Assembly (NCBI GenBank): GCA_018524725.1
Contig: JAEUWP010000285.1
Coordinates: 1 to 64,000 of the forward strand
Direction of reading: 5' to 3'
DNA: 64,000 nucleotides
DNA from: Podaxis mareebaensis
Lineage: Eukaryota > Basidiomycota > Agaricomycetes > Agaricales > Agaricaceae
Below, piece after piece: positions 10,970 through 22,350 of this stretch. The notes under the pieces are model-generated. The model made no database searches and was not told the DNA's origin. It was given only the letters and a program-made list of their open reading frames with translations. Numbering within the stretch: the first letter of the stretch is position 1; the number at the start of each line of letters is the position of its first letter. The position numbers were made by a program, and so were the translations under genes.

Positions 10970-11517
10970 TCACATGTTTAAATCAGCATTATGCAAATAG
11001 ACGCCATTCATTCATTCAGTGATTCCGAAAGGTGACCGGAAAGGAAACTTCTGGTCCCGACCAAAAATATGCGAATTTCCAGTAGGAAGCTCAGTGGAAG
11101 CTCTGGATGGCCAGTTGGAGCGGTCACAACTAACTTCGCGGAATCCTAGTCTAACCATAACCGTTCATCGACAATAGACGAAGGGAAAAGAAAGGGCCAA
11201 ATGGAAGATGAAGCGACCGGGACCTATAGAGCTCTAGTATCTTGAGGCGTATATTGGTGATCAGACACAATCTCCTGCCCATGACACCTATCAGACCCCT
11301 ACCCATATCAACCTATACCTCCAGGCAACACGCGCCGGGTATGAATGACTCATGCTTATCGCTACCTTCTCCTTGGCAGAGATCCGGCGTTGACAGTGGT
11401 TCAATGACAATTCGCAATTTTTCGAAATGATCTTGGAAAGAGGTGTTTGTTTTTCATATCTATCACAGTGAACAGCTCAAACTTTCTGCTAAGAGACACT
11501 GTCCTCCTCAAAAGGAT
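10970..11517. other. Intergenic, convergent side
   Basis: This stretch lies between the ends of a plus-strand pseudogene and a minus-strand gene. Only short random frames are present, and no repeat or RNA was recognised. Confidence 0.5.
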
Positions 11518-12724
11518 TTAGTGGGGGTTGACACCGACGGCTGAGAAAAATTGAATGATTTTCGGGGATAAGACCGAACGCAGGTCAAACTCACTGATAA
11601 TTCCGACGACACCCTCTGGCCAGTCATCATGAATAGAAGTAACACTGTTGGCATCTCAGTAAAAACTTTAAAATTTGTCCTAAAGTGGGGAACCCACGAG
11701 ACGACAGGGGAGTAGCCCTTTGCCAATGCGTTTCTATAGTCGGCGTCGTCCAGATTCAAGGTTCTGGTGTGAGTGTTCTGGTTGTACGGGGCGACGCCAC
11801 CAACGACGGTGGTCCACTTGTCAGTGAAGTAGAGTTTTCCGACGTGAGTAGTAGAAGTGGAAAGGCTCGACCCGGTATGAACCGCGATGCTGAAGTGGTT
11901 GGCACCGTCCGACCATCCGGGGAAGATAGTCTGGAACTCTGCGATACCATTCGACTCGGATAGAACTGCACCTCGAAGGAAGTTACCGTAGTTTCCCAAT
12001 GCATTGGCTAGATAATTGGTCATGCACAATCAGCTCATTACCATGGGGTAAAGGAGACGCGCCACTTACCCGACCAGACTTCGACCATGGTGTTTGGAAG
12101 CGGTTGACAGGTGGTTATGTCCATGAGACCAACGTCAAGGGTAAAAGCAACCCCACTGCCTCGAAGAATCATGTGCGTGACGACTCAGGTTCGGAGTTGG
12201 CTGGTATGAAGACTTACGTTTGTCCACCGGTGATATCAGCACGAAGGGGCTAATAGAATCATAAGTATAGCATTCTGTTCCCTTCTGAAATATGATCAGG
12301 AAAAGCAGAGCGACGCTCACCGATCCGGCAACATAGTTATCTGTGACGGGTCGGTTTAAACATTTAACGTGAGCAATTTCGACACAAAATACCGTACCTT
12401 TGGACGATTCAGGTGCGAGGATACAAGTAGTCTGTGAAGCACGACGAGAAGCCTAAGCCGACGCAGCTGTGCCGCGTATGCCACTTACGTTCTGAAGACC
12501 AAACCACAACGATCGTGAGTCGAGACCGCGTTTTTCAGCACGCGCCATGTTGAACGCAGTGATTTCGGCGGAGCAGTCGCGCGGTACTAGAGCAGGAGCG
12601 TTGCCGGCAGGGAGACCTGACGGTGGTATGTTGAGCATTCGCTTCAACAGAAGTAGAAATAATGCCCACCATTAACGACGAGGCCGACGGTGGCGAGAGC
12701 CAGAATGACGAGGCTGGAGTGCAT
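11518..12724 (-). CDS. Secreted intradiol ring-cleavage dioxygenase-like protein
   Basis: By-eye splicing gives a signal peptide (MHSSLVILALATVGLVVNG), a short leader, TTCILAPESS, NYVAGSPLRADITGG, GVAFTLDVGLMDITTCQPL, EVWSANALGNYG, FQTIFPGWSDGANHFSIAVH, a loop with HVGKLYF, and IHDDWPEGVVGII near the C-terminus, ending at TAA 11518-11520. This order is that of secreted fungal intradiol dioxygenases, which cleave catechol-type aromatics using Fe(III) held by two Tyr and two His. Both Tyr regions are present. The usual GR-xx-HIH motif reads DGANHFS: the Arg and second His are lost. The frame is open through about seven exons, so the gene may make a protein, but ring cleavage is doubtful. A TATA box stands about 72 bp upstream. 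Confidence 0.75.
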
Positions 12725-12795
12725 ATTTGAGAAGTAGCTTTATTAGCTGAAACTGGTCTGGAGTTCCTGGTCATCTCAGGACAACATATTTCACC

Positions 12796-12802
12796 TTTTA
12801 TA
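12796..12802 (-). promoter_or_regulatory. TATA box of the intradiol dioxygenase-like gene
   Basis: TATAAAA on the minus strand lies about 72 bp upstream of the start codon at 12724, inside a GGGGAGGG-rich context. Position and sequence fit a core promoter. Confidence 0.5.
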
Positions 12803-13900
12803 CCCTCCCCCCATGAGCTCTTCCAAATCCAATGAGGCAAAGTCACAGCCAGCACAGAAGCTGTTGTCGTCCATTTGTCGAAATAGATTTTCGCCACATA
12901 AATGCATCTTAATAATAGGATACATGGAGCAAGTCGACGTGCAACTTGCAATAATAGGATCATGCGTAAGTTACCGGAAGGTGTTGCTTAGCATAAATAG
13001 ACCGCATGAGGTGCAAATAGACACATCATTTCTTCCATCATATGGGTGTCTGGAGAAGAAGGGAGAGAAGACCACGAGCGAGAGGTTGATCCACGGAGTA
13101 TTCATCGGAGATGAAGGCCTCACTTGCTTTAGTGACAGTTATTGCTTAGGTTGATGCCAAGCGTGTATATTTTGTTTCCAAAGAGAGCTGCAACGGCATG
13201 TCTTCTGAGGGTTCGGTGGCGCAGATCCACATCCTCCGTATTATTTCAAGGAGAATGCGGGCCACAGTGGCTGCGGAGGAAGCACCGCTGAGGGCACCGT
13301 TGACCCCGAAAAGCCGAAGGAGGCTGTAGCAATAGTCTGGTTTTGAAATTGTATCAAACTTGAGGCCTTGAGGAGGCAAAAGACGTTGATTTGAGTTACA
13401 TTTGTGCGACCCAAACGCCTGCTTGCTTTACCAAGATTGCCTCACAGGAGTGCATATACGCACTGTGGGTCAGAATACTTTCGTCGATAAAAGTCTCCAA
13501 ATATGTCAATGTCTTCGTGTTTCTATAAATCCCGGCCTTGAGACGAGGTGAGCACGAAAACGTAAAGTGCAAGTTGAAACTTCGGTTGTCGATGTTGACA
13601 TGCATAATCGCAATGTGTTCTTGACCCTCGAAACAGCCATTGCAAAGTCGGGCGTGATGAGTAGCATAAATTGCACAAAGACTGGCGAATTCACTTCCAA
13701 TATTAGGCGAGGAACGCCCCAATAGTAGATCAATGGTGGCGCGAGCTAGCCGAAAGATGCATGACTTTACGGATCCCATATGCTACCTGGGTTCTTGCCC
13801 CAGACAAATGGCTTGGATGATTCATCGACGTGCCTGATTAATGGTTGCCCGCGGTTATTTTGGGATTGAGTAAAACGTCAATAGTCTTGTTAGATGGGGC
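12803..13900. other. No confident gene; possible decayed 3' part of the GH27 gene
   Basis: Minus-strand frames at 13379-13146 and 13779-13396 are open for 77 and 127 codons. They follow the GH27 relic in orientation and could be remains of its C-terminal region. No motif could be matched with confidence. Confidence 0.3.
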
Positions 13901-15300
13901 CCCTATGCATCGTAATTATATCTTAAGTGTCTGGGGGAGCGCCTAAAGTCTACGTACATCTATCCCAACGAGCAGAGGAGACTTTGCGACAGCCCATGCA
14001 GTGAAGTGGCTTCGCTGCTCAGCAAGGGTTAATGTGCCATTCCCGTTCTCAAGCGGGTCTAGGGCAGCAAGTGTTAAGGCTGAGATCGAGGCCTTTTCCC
14101 GTCCACCCGCCCAGATCATTATGCCGCCAAATGTGGGGAAAATCATCAATGAACGAAAGTTATTCAAAATTACAGTCATCCTTCCCCAGCTAGGTTCAAT
14201 ATTGTGAGAAACTTGAATTGTAAATTAGGTGGATTTGAAGTCGTGAGTGACTGACTTCCCCATGAACTGGCTGCCGGGCCCCAGGCCCAGGCATCCTTTG
14301 CCATACCACAAGAGAGTACAAGAGTATTCTTCCTGTGTCTTGCTGAACTTGTATCAGGGCATCAGTCCAGCGCTGAAGGCATTTTGGATTCGCTACCTCG
14401 AGGCGGCCGCTGTTGCGGCTGTCAATCCATGCGGAACTGAATTATGGGTCCTTGGTCACCTTTACTTAAGGGTAATTATCGAAACCTAGCTGGTGTTCAT
14501 TCAACCTAGTGGCCATACAAATCCTCGGAGTCGGTCTTAACTAGCTCCACGAAGAGGCATGCTTCGACGGCTCGCGGTCCAAGCCCCTCGTAAAGCCCGC
14601 AAATTGACAAGTGTGAGTTGGAGATCCCAAGCATAGCTTCGTGTAAAGGCTCACAGTTGTCAGACCCAGATCCTCCTGGAGATGTCGGTCGAGAGGTACT
14701 GGAACAGGGTGCACTTTTAGAGGCTTACGTTAATCTGGGGCAGTGACATTGAGTCAAGTCGAGCTCAGGGTCTTTGAGTCAACTCTGTCGTACCCCATAG
14801 CCCGAACGGGACAAAGGGCTATGGGTTATGACAGAGTTGGTGGCTGCAATAGGGTGAAGGAAGACACACCCCAACCTTGAAAGCCAAAGCATGAAAAAGG
14901 TCAATGGGATTTCCCGCCCGCTTGATGCGATAATTCAACACCCAGTGACAGCTCGGAACACCAAATATGAACTTATTTGGAAACTTGGCAAGATCCGTGA
15001 CGAGGACTCTTTTGCATCCCGAGTTTTTTGAGTCAACCCCTTGATGAAATTCACTCTTCCAGCGCCAACCGAGATCCTTTATTAACACGGCTGATTGTCA
15101 GATTAATGCCGCAATTAAACTGGTTACAACCGTTCTCAAACTGCCAGAAAAGACTTGCTTCGTTCAGTGTCCAACGTTGCCGCTTTTTCACATATGGCCG
15201 GCTTCGTCATGAATACTGGATACCCGTGGCTCAGTAATGGGATGATGGATCCCAGGGTAGGGCTCCGAATTGTGTTAACAATCTTTACTATTCGATTAAC
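13900..15300 (-). pseudogene. Alpha-galactosidase (GH27) relic
   Basis: Pieces read leftwards in the order of a GH27 enzyme. SPTLG and SHGYPVF lie near 15275-15220. TDLAKFPNKF then IDLFHALAFKVGV lie near 15020-14860, resembling the FPxG...HxxGLKFGxY segment. CGMAKDAWAWGPAASSWG lies near 14320-14260, like the CEWGxxxPWxWG segment. LENGNGTLTLAEQRSHF then AWAVAKSPLLVGIDV lie at about 14060-13950. Between them are stops, frame changes and missing blocks, including the catalytic Asp regions. Intact enzymes release terminal alpha-galactose from plant oligosaccharides. The assignment is good for the last piece and weaker for the first. Confidence 0.6.
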
Positions 15301-15349
15301 ACAGCTATCTCAACATGTCATTGAATTAGCCCAAGGCCGCTTCAGTCCT

Positions 15350-16267
15350 TTATAGAGAAATGGATCCCTCGACAACCTCTACTGCCTCACCCCCGAGCTC
15401 AATTTTATTAATTTCCCCATCACTGCCAACCTCAACTCGCACCTCAATGTCACTCCTCCTACCCATCTCCACTCCCTGTACAATCCTAATCGTCCATCTC
15501 CCGGGGCCCTTCCTCTTACCTAGCCACCCGCCGAGCGTTGAAGCTGCTGATCCAGTAGCCGGATCCTCCCATGCCCCTCTTAACATCCTCGTCCTCACAA
15601 TCCCGTCGTCCCTTTCATAGAACGCATATAACGCGACAAGACCTTGCCATTCTCCCAGCCATGGCACCTCAATCCTCTCCGCAATGCCCTGCAGTTTCTT
15701 CAACGCGTCTTCCGAGTTGAGTCTGAGCAAGACGAAAGTCATGCCCTTGACGATGGATGCGACGGCCTCCGCGCCCTCCAATCCGTTTACGTAGTCCGCC
15801 GCCTGGAGGCTCGGTTGGGCGGACTTTAATGATGAAAGCTGGATAGGTTTGTGTTCCTTGAAGTCAATCGGTACTTGCAACAGAACCCTTCCGGAATCCT
15901 GCAAAACGGCAGGAATATCACCCGCCTTGGTTTTCAGCGTGATTCCCTTTCGACCTTTTCCCGAACTACCCGGCCCAGAAAGCAAGAACCAGCTGGAACC
16001 GACGGTAGGATGTCCGGCAAATGGAAGTTCCTCCTCAGTAGTGAAGATGTCAATCCTCACGGGCGCGTCGGGAGCTGCATCGGGAGGGTTTTCGTGCATA
16101 AACACTGTCTCGGAGAGGTTAAACTCGCGAGCGATAAGCTACTTTTGCTCTTGCGTCAATTTCGTGGATTGTGAGATCGGCACATGGGCGATAGCGAGTG
16201 GATTTCCCAAGTACTTGGTGGCGGTGAAGACATCAAGGATGTGGAAATTGAGTTTGCCTGTAGCCAT
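15350..16267 (-). pseudogene. PhzF-like isomerase/epimerase with in-frame amber codon
   Basis: A single uninterrupted frame of 305 codons starts MATGKLNFHILDVFTATKYL. It has the PhzF fold signatures: REFNLSETVF with the catalytic-type Glu, ELPFAGHPTVGSSW, and WEDPATGSAASTLGGWL. Codon 43 (16139-16141 on the minus strand) is TAG just before LIAREFNLSET, where a residue such as Gln (CAG) is expected. No intron can remove it: the only nearby GT..AG pair is 19 nt apart. The gene is otherwise perfect to its stop at 15350, so this is a very young pseudogene, a readthrough case, or a sequence error. A downstream GTG/ATG start at 16105/16099 would lose the Glu motif. PhzF proteins act on small metabolites in the cytosol. 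Confidence 0.8.
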
Positions 16268-16608
16268 CTCGATGAGTCTGAGGATGGTGTCCGACGAAAA
16301 GGCACATGTAGATCAGAGCCGGTATCTTATGCATAATTGAAATGACTCTCGATGACTCGGATGAACATTTTAGAAGGTGATTGGTGGTTTTGTGGCATGC
16401 TGACAAAGACAAACCATCATATGACGGAATGCCCAACCCCTTTCGATTTATCTGCATTTTCTGCGAACGTCCTTCGATGATAGAACCACTCATCATGGGG
16501 CACACACAGGAAGCACGGCCGGGCCGCATGCACAGGAGCTCCTCATTGAGCTCCCACCAATAAATATTATGCGGTACCGAGGATGCCAACCCAACAGCCA
16601 ACAGCACC
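16268..16608. promoter_or_regulatory. Divergent promoter region
   Basis: These 341 bp separate the starts of the minus-strand PhzF-like gene and the plus-strand glycosidase. An AT-rich CCAATAAATATTA lies about 50 bp before the glycosidase ATG and could hold its core promoter. No other element was recognised. Confidence 0.4.
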
Positions 16609-19019
16609 ATGAAACCGCCTAAACACCTCTTTTTCTTCTCCCTGGTCGCCCAAACTCTCGCCACCTCTCAATCCAATCCTAAAATCGACAGGCGCTCCCT
16701 CGTGACGCGATACAACCCAATCCGCACTTCTTCAACCCCAACAACACCAATCCAAGTCGGCAACGGGAATTTTGCCTTCGGGGCAGACGTCACAGGTCTC
16801 CAAACCTTCCTCCCTTTCAATACACTCTCCTCCTGGGGTTGGAAAAACGACAGCTTGCCAGAGGATGTCAGCCAAGCTGACGTCGAAGCATACAAGGGCG
16901 TGAGTTGGTTGAATCATGGTCGGCCAGTCCAATATGATTTCGGCGGAGGGAACCCGATCGAGCAGTGGTTGATATCAAACCCGAATCGTGTTAACCTTGG
17001 AAGGATCGGTTTAGCCTTCTTGGACAGTAACGGATTGACGATGAACGCGACGGAGAACGACTTAGAGAACACCAAACAGACTCTCGATTTGTGGAGTGGC
17101 ACCATCACAAGCAAATTCTCGTTTGAAGGCATCCCGATTATGGTCAAAGTCGTCTCGGGGGACACAACCGATACTGTTGCCATCCAACTAGAGTCTTCCC
17201 TCCTCACGAAAGGCCAGCTAGGAGTATTCCTCGACTTTCCCTGGTGCGATGGAAAAGCCAAGTTCAGCGCTCCATTCGTTGGAAGATTCGATGTCCCGGC
17301 CAACCACACGACTCATTTGCACACCTCGTCCTCAAACCGTGCCACCATTCGACACCATCTCGACTCCGCGACGTTCGTAACAACAGTAGGGGGTGAAGCA
17401 TATCATATTCGACGTGAAAACCCAGTCGCGCACCGATATGTCATCGTCCCACAACCAAAATCTTCGAAGGGTGGATGGTCACTGACCGTGACGTTCGGGT
17501 TGTCAGAAGTCGAGCGGGTCCCCGCCGCAAAAGAAATTTTCAAAGAGTCTGCAAAAGTGTGGGAGGAGTACTGGTCCAATAGTGGATTCATTGATGTGTT
17601 CACCGGCTCAATCGATTCAAGGGCAAACGAGCTTCAGCGAAGGATTATTTTGTCGAGATACCTCATGAGAGTCAACGAGGCAGGAGACACACCACCACAG
17701 GAGGTGAGTCATAAGGACCGCACACGCCACTATGATTGAGAGCGTTCTCCTGTAGCCGGGTTTAGTGAACAACGGCTGGGTTCGTGCGTTTCATATGATC
17801 AAGTGAACACATGCACTGACACAATGGGCTCAACGGCAGTATGGGTGAGTTCCCACTGCATCGCAACGGGTACAATGACGCAATGCCCTGTTGTCATTAG
17901 AAAATTCCACATGGGTGAGGTTCCGCCTTCGCTCGCCACTTATGCGACTGAATGATCCCTGTAGAGATGTACTTCTGGCACTCCGCCCATTGGGCGCTCT
18001 GGAACAACTGGGACATCCTGCGACGCTCCTGCTCAATCTACGACCGCTTCCTCCCAAGTTCCCTCGAGCGATCCCAAATCCAGCAAGGCTGGTCCTCTGG
18101 CGCGCGCTGGCCCAAGATGACGGATCCTTCTGGCCGCTCAGCTCCAGGAGAAATTAACAACCTCCTCATCTGGCAACAACCACATCCTCTCATTTTCGCT
18201 GAGTACGAGTATCGCAGCTTCCCAACCAAGGAGACTCTGGAGAAATGGGAAGTCGTGGTCCGCGAGACGGCAAACTGGATGGCGGCATTCGCTTGGTTCA
18301 ACGAGAGCACGAAGGTGTACGACTTAGGGCCACCGATGTTTGTTGTTAGCGAAGACACAAGCCCTAATGCAACGCAGAATCCGGCGTTTGAAATCGCGTA
18401 TTGGAGGTTTGGGTTGGGTATCGCGGAGAAGTGGATGAATGCGCTGGAAAAAGAGGTCCCACAGTCCTGGACAGAGGTGAAGCAAAATTTGGCCAAATTA
18501 CCCGTCGATAATGGCACATATATGGTATATGAAGGGATAGAAAGGAATTTCTGGGATGATCCTGAATTTACGAGTGATCATCCAGCCTTGGTGGGTCTGC
18601 ATGGTTGGCTGCCACCAACAGAAGGGCTGGATATCGCAATGGCAAAAGCCACAGCAGAGAAGGTCTGGACACACTGGAACGCGACAGATTTCTGGGGGTG
18701 AGTGCAAAACTCAGGAAGTCAATGATACAATTGAAAGGAGCGGTGCAGATGGGATTATCCAATGCTCGCGATGTCGGCCGCACGGAATGGGGATGCCAAC
18801 CATGCGATAGATTGGCTTCTCAACCCGTTGTATCAATTTGACGACGTTGGAATGCCAATTGGTGGTGTCAGGGTTCCTACGCCATATTTCCCAGGTTCTG
18901 GTTCCTTCCTACTCGCGATCGCAATGATGGCAGCGGGGTGGGACGGCAGTAAGGGCGAAGCTCCGGGTTTTCCAGATGGGTGGAGGGTCAGGCTTGAAAA
19001 CATCAACAAAGCCCTATGA
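16609..19019 (+). CDS. Secreted six-hairpin glycosidase-like protein (GH65/GH95-like fold)
   Basis: Six coding exons (16609-17703, 17756-17779, 17840-17844, 17901-17914, 17965-18697, 18749-19019) give 713 residues in frame. The protein begins with a hydrophobic signal (KHLFFFSLVAQTLA), followed by a beta-sandwich-like N-terminal half with VGNGNFAFGADVTGLQTF. The (alpha/alpha)6 half starts around NNGWYGKFHMEMYFWHSAHW, a motif with the acidic residue expected of these hydrolases. Near the end comes TDFWGWDYPMLAMSAARNG, then GGVRVPTPYFPGSGSFLLAIAMM. Potential N-glycosylation sites occur in the N-terminal half. Substrate is unknown. Exons 2-4 are only 24, 5 and 14 nt and encode the active-site motif. 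The 3' end converges on the next gene with 24 bp between stop codons. Confidence 0.8.
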
Positions 19020-19043
19020 TGATTAGGTAGAGGACACAGGTGT

Positions 19044-19902
19044 CTATGTACTCTTCCGGGAACCGTATTTTTCGAAAAAGCGTATTTGTTCATCTTTCCC
19101 GAGACCCATACGACCGCGCCAATGAGCTGGAAGGATTGGGTAATCCTGGTCAATAAATGGCCTAACGGGTTGCCCGAGGATAGCATCAATGACGCGCGGA
19201 ACGTCGCCCGGTCTGAGTTGGCCAAGCCTACAAAGGCGAGCAATTGAGTTACGGAACCCAACATGTTTAGAAGCACGGACCACTCTCCATGTGGATACAC
19301 AAGTAGATTTGCAGCATATCTTCCGAAAGTTAGAACGGATAAAACACCCACGAAGCGGTGACGTACTTGTGACCACCAACATGCCCAACCTCGCGAACCT
19401 TTATCCGGTTACCCAACTGCCGTCTTTCAACCTCCTCCTTCAGAGCACGCGCAATTTGACCACCACGCTCACCACACCGACAATCCCGTGTACCGTGGGT
19501 GCAAACGTATAGATGGACTTCTTCATGGGTTCCAGGCGCAATAGGACCGTGTTGGACATGCATTTCCAATGTTGCCACCACCTCATCCATATTCCCCAGC
19601 GACACTTCGGGTATCTCCAGTCTTCCGCCCAATACGGAGAAAGCGGTGGCCCAAGTCTTGTCCCAGGTAATTTTCGGATTCTTGCCTGTCCAAGCGAAGT
19701 TGATAATGGTTCCCCATTGCTTTGTCCGTAGCTGCAGCTCGCGTTCGATAGGCGTCGAAGGTCTAACTGGAAACTCCGACGGAGGCACTATTGAAGGGAG
19801 AAAGATGTAGCTCGAGTGAGAAGGGACTGTTCCGTAGAGTGGTTTTGCCGCCCCTGTCGACATTGCACGAGCGCACCGCATACCACCACCAGCTGCTGCC
19901 AT
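19044..19902 (-). CDS. Sucrase/ferredoxin-like (Aim32/Apd1 family) protein
   Basis: Three exons (19902-19367, 19319-19281, 19227-19044) give 252 residues. The first exon carries the thioredoxin-like CTHGTRDCRCGERGG motif, and the first splice joins it to HVGGHKYAANLLVYPHGEW. The two conserved His and the Cys pattern are those that bind a [2Fe-2S] cluster in Apd1/Aim32 proteins. The C-terminus has LRPGDVPRVIDAIL and a tail of unknown role. Family members act in redox or metal homeostasis in cytosol or mitochondria, and the N-terminus (MAAAGGGMRCARAMSTGAA) could be a targeting peptide. The short introns (47 and 53 nt) are well formed. Confidence 0.8.
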
Positions 19903-20072
19903 GGGAGTTAGTAAGAACCAGGTAAGAGCTTTGAGACAAACTCTATCACAACCCTACGCTATAGCTTCGGATCAAACGGAACAGCTTCCTCCCAACTTTA
20001 TGCTTACACAGATTGTGGAGCAATAATTCAGGCCGATGCTTGTATTTAGATTGGATTGTCCTTCTCGAGTTC

Positions 20073-20863
20073 CTACACAGTTGCGACTGCCATACAATCT
20101 GGATATCGTTCTGCATTCTCGATCTGTTGGAGGGGCTCAACATCAGCCCCGTCGAGCCACGCGATTCCGCATTTGAACATTCTCCTATCTGGAAAGACCT
20201 CGACTATCTCACAACTAAAACAAGGCATCTCTAGCCTATACCTTCTCCACAAGTCTTGTATCCCAACGGCCTCGTGGCTTGCTCCAGCACCGACATCCTC
20301 AAAATGATGGGGACCAACACCTACACTCAAGAGCTCAAACTTTGGTACCCTCTCCATGCGTCTAAACATCTGGCATATTGCATAGTTCTCCATCAAGAGG
20401 AGATATGCAGCCGAAGGAGAGATTATATGCACGCTCGAGGTTGCTGTGCACACTACCTTTCCAGAGCATACAAGATGAACTCGACGCTTCTGGATAATAG
20501 GGGTTTCCGGGGACGCTTGAACAATGGCGAGGGGATCAGGGGGAAGAGGGAGCGGCTCCTTTGGAGAACCGGCTGTTGGGTGCCAGAAGGTACGGCAGTA
20601 GACGACCGTGATGGAAATCGGCCGCGCAAAATAGGCACTGGAGGGGTTCCATGACTGTCACCGGAAAATATGAAACCGTTATGGTGACACACCTTAAAAC
20701 CCGCTGAAGTTCTCCCCGTGCGGAAAGAGCGACGCGTTCGACCTCAGTAATATCAGAGGGCCAGTCAAACTGTTTCAGCGTTAAATTGGCGTGCAATAAT
20801 TAAAACCATTCAACATACAGAAACGCCAGAAGTTTTGTCGTTGAAGTCGCAGGCTGGGGCCAT
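20073..20863 (-). CDS. UbiC/chorismate-lyase-like domain protein (hypothetical)
   Basis: Three exons (20863-20819, 20769-20693, 20637-20073) give 228 residues in frame with introns of 49 and 55 nt. The first exon encodes MAPACDFNDKTSGVS. Exon 2 has DITEVERVALSARGELQRVL, joined to SAYFARPISITVVYCR. The centre has IQKRRVHLVCSGKVVCTATS, and YAICQMFRRMERVPKFELLS follows. The pattern of a first-helix ER-x-L-x-x-x-G-x-L-x-R-x-L, a beta strand, and a late G/C-Q-x-F-R helix recalls the UbiC/DUF98 chorismate lyase fold, which in fungi is mostly uncharacterised. The match is from memory of the fold, so function is not claimed. The stop at 20073 lies 170 bp before the next gene on the same strand. Confidence 0.55.
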
Positions 20864-21620
20864 TTGAAGAGAAAAGAATTGAATAATGAATAAAAAGGCA
20901 GAGTGGCTCAGAGAGATTTGAAGAGCTGCAGTGAGATCCTTGTTCTGACTGTAATGAAAGCCTTAACTTTCCGAGAACACATGATATATACCATTGCGGA
21001 GGGCTTGCTACCCACTAGGACAGGCAAACCCACCTTCACGTCGCTCCTTAAATTATCCTATTCTCACTGTCATAACTTTACATCATCTTTAGCGCACTAT
21101 ATGCGACCGCACTATGACAGTATTCTACTTCCTAACCCACGACATTGAAGCCACATCCACCGTCTCCTCCGACGCTTTAACCGACCTCCCTCCCATCGGA
21201 GGCAACAAGGCTAGCGATCAACACCATCTAAATTTAGTCCACAGTGACATTCGTCAGTACATAACAATCAAGAATAGCATCTCTACTTGAGGCTTGCTTG
21301 GGAGTGCTTAGGCACCATTGCAGAAGGATAATGATCACTAGCAGCCGTCTTGGCGATCACAAAACTTGTGGGCATCACAGATGCAGAGTGTTTCTATAGA
21401 GGTGTGACCAATCTATGAAACCTAGGGCGAGCGACTGACCGCGATAGCTGACCTTGCTTCACTCGCAAAACCAAATTAAACACATCTGTATTATTAACTT
21501 GTAGCTCTGACCCCTTCCCAGAAATGAAGCATATTTGCATTCGCCTCCTGTGTCTTCCGCCGTCTACTGATCCGGAGTTCGGGATAGACATCAACCAGTG
21601 GGGTCTTCCGCCCACCCATT
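20864..21620. other. Intergenic
   Basis: This stretch contains the promoter of the UbiC-like gene at its left end. Other frames are short and unmatched. Confidence 0.4.
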
Positions 21621-22350
21621 AAAGATTCTTCGACATTGATCCCGTTATATGTATAGGAAATCAGCTAGAATTGCCTTCCCTCAGAGCTTTTCTGGGTTTT
21701 GCAGACTCAGAGAATCTAGTGAGTTAATAACTTCAGTTGTATCTATGGTGTAAGGAAAATTCGGTAAAGAAAATATGGGTATGGTATTCTTCTGGTTAAA
21801 TGCAGCCGTTATTCGCCACGGAGCGGTCTACAAGCTCGTAAGGGCAAAATAGGGCACCATTCTTGACCTCTCCGGCATGGACGGGTGGACCGCCATACAC
21901 GTTGGGCACTTTTCCTGGGCACTACTGGATGTCCTCAGATGGTCCTCTCAAGTCTCTCACAAATGTGATAAGGGTTGCCAAATACCTTAGTCCTCGTATT
22001 CATACTAGCATAATGTCATATAGACAATTCCACTTGTACTATATGCTAAGAAGTATGCGCGGCAGAAGCATACTGGTATTCCCGGACATCTCAGGCCGGC
22101 GCTTGAGTCATCACTACTGGCTTCGCAAATAGCCCGAAGGGTATCAGGCCAGATGGTCGTAATAGCACAGCTCTCAGGTGATCCACCTTTCTTAATCGTT
22201 CACCTGAGTGAATAAGAAACGAGGATGTTAGTGACCGTCGACTACACTGATGCATTGAAACTTTAAGTCATTACAGTCAAACACAATTCCCAAAGCCAAA
22301 ATCTATCCGGAGTTAACAAGTCGTAATAACTGTTATATGTTATCCGGGTC
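21620..22350 (+). pseudogene. Ricin-B-fold lectin relic, copy 1
   Basis: At 21815-21885 the frame reads GAVYKLVRAK, then a TAG, then GTILDLSGMDG. It aligns base by base with the first exon of copy 2 at 23144. The start codon has become GTT, a stop replaces the Ser of AKSG, and the later exons are not recognisable. A shared word around TTCGACATTGAT at 21628 and its counterpart near 22813 suggest the copies arose by tandem duplication. Intact family members are small carbohydrate-binding proteins of mushrooms. Confidence 0.5.

Noticed and set aside
15849..16340. Plus-strand 163-codon frame
   Set aside because: It lies opposite the PhzF-like frame, whose motifs are unmistakable.
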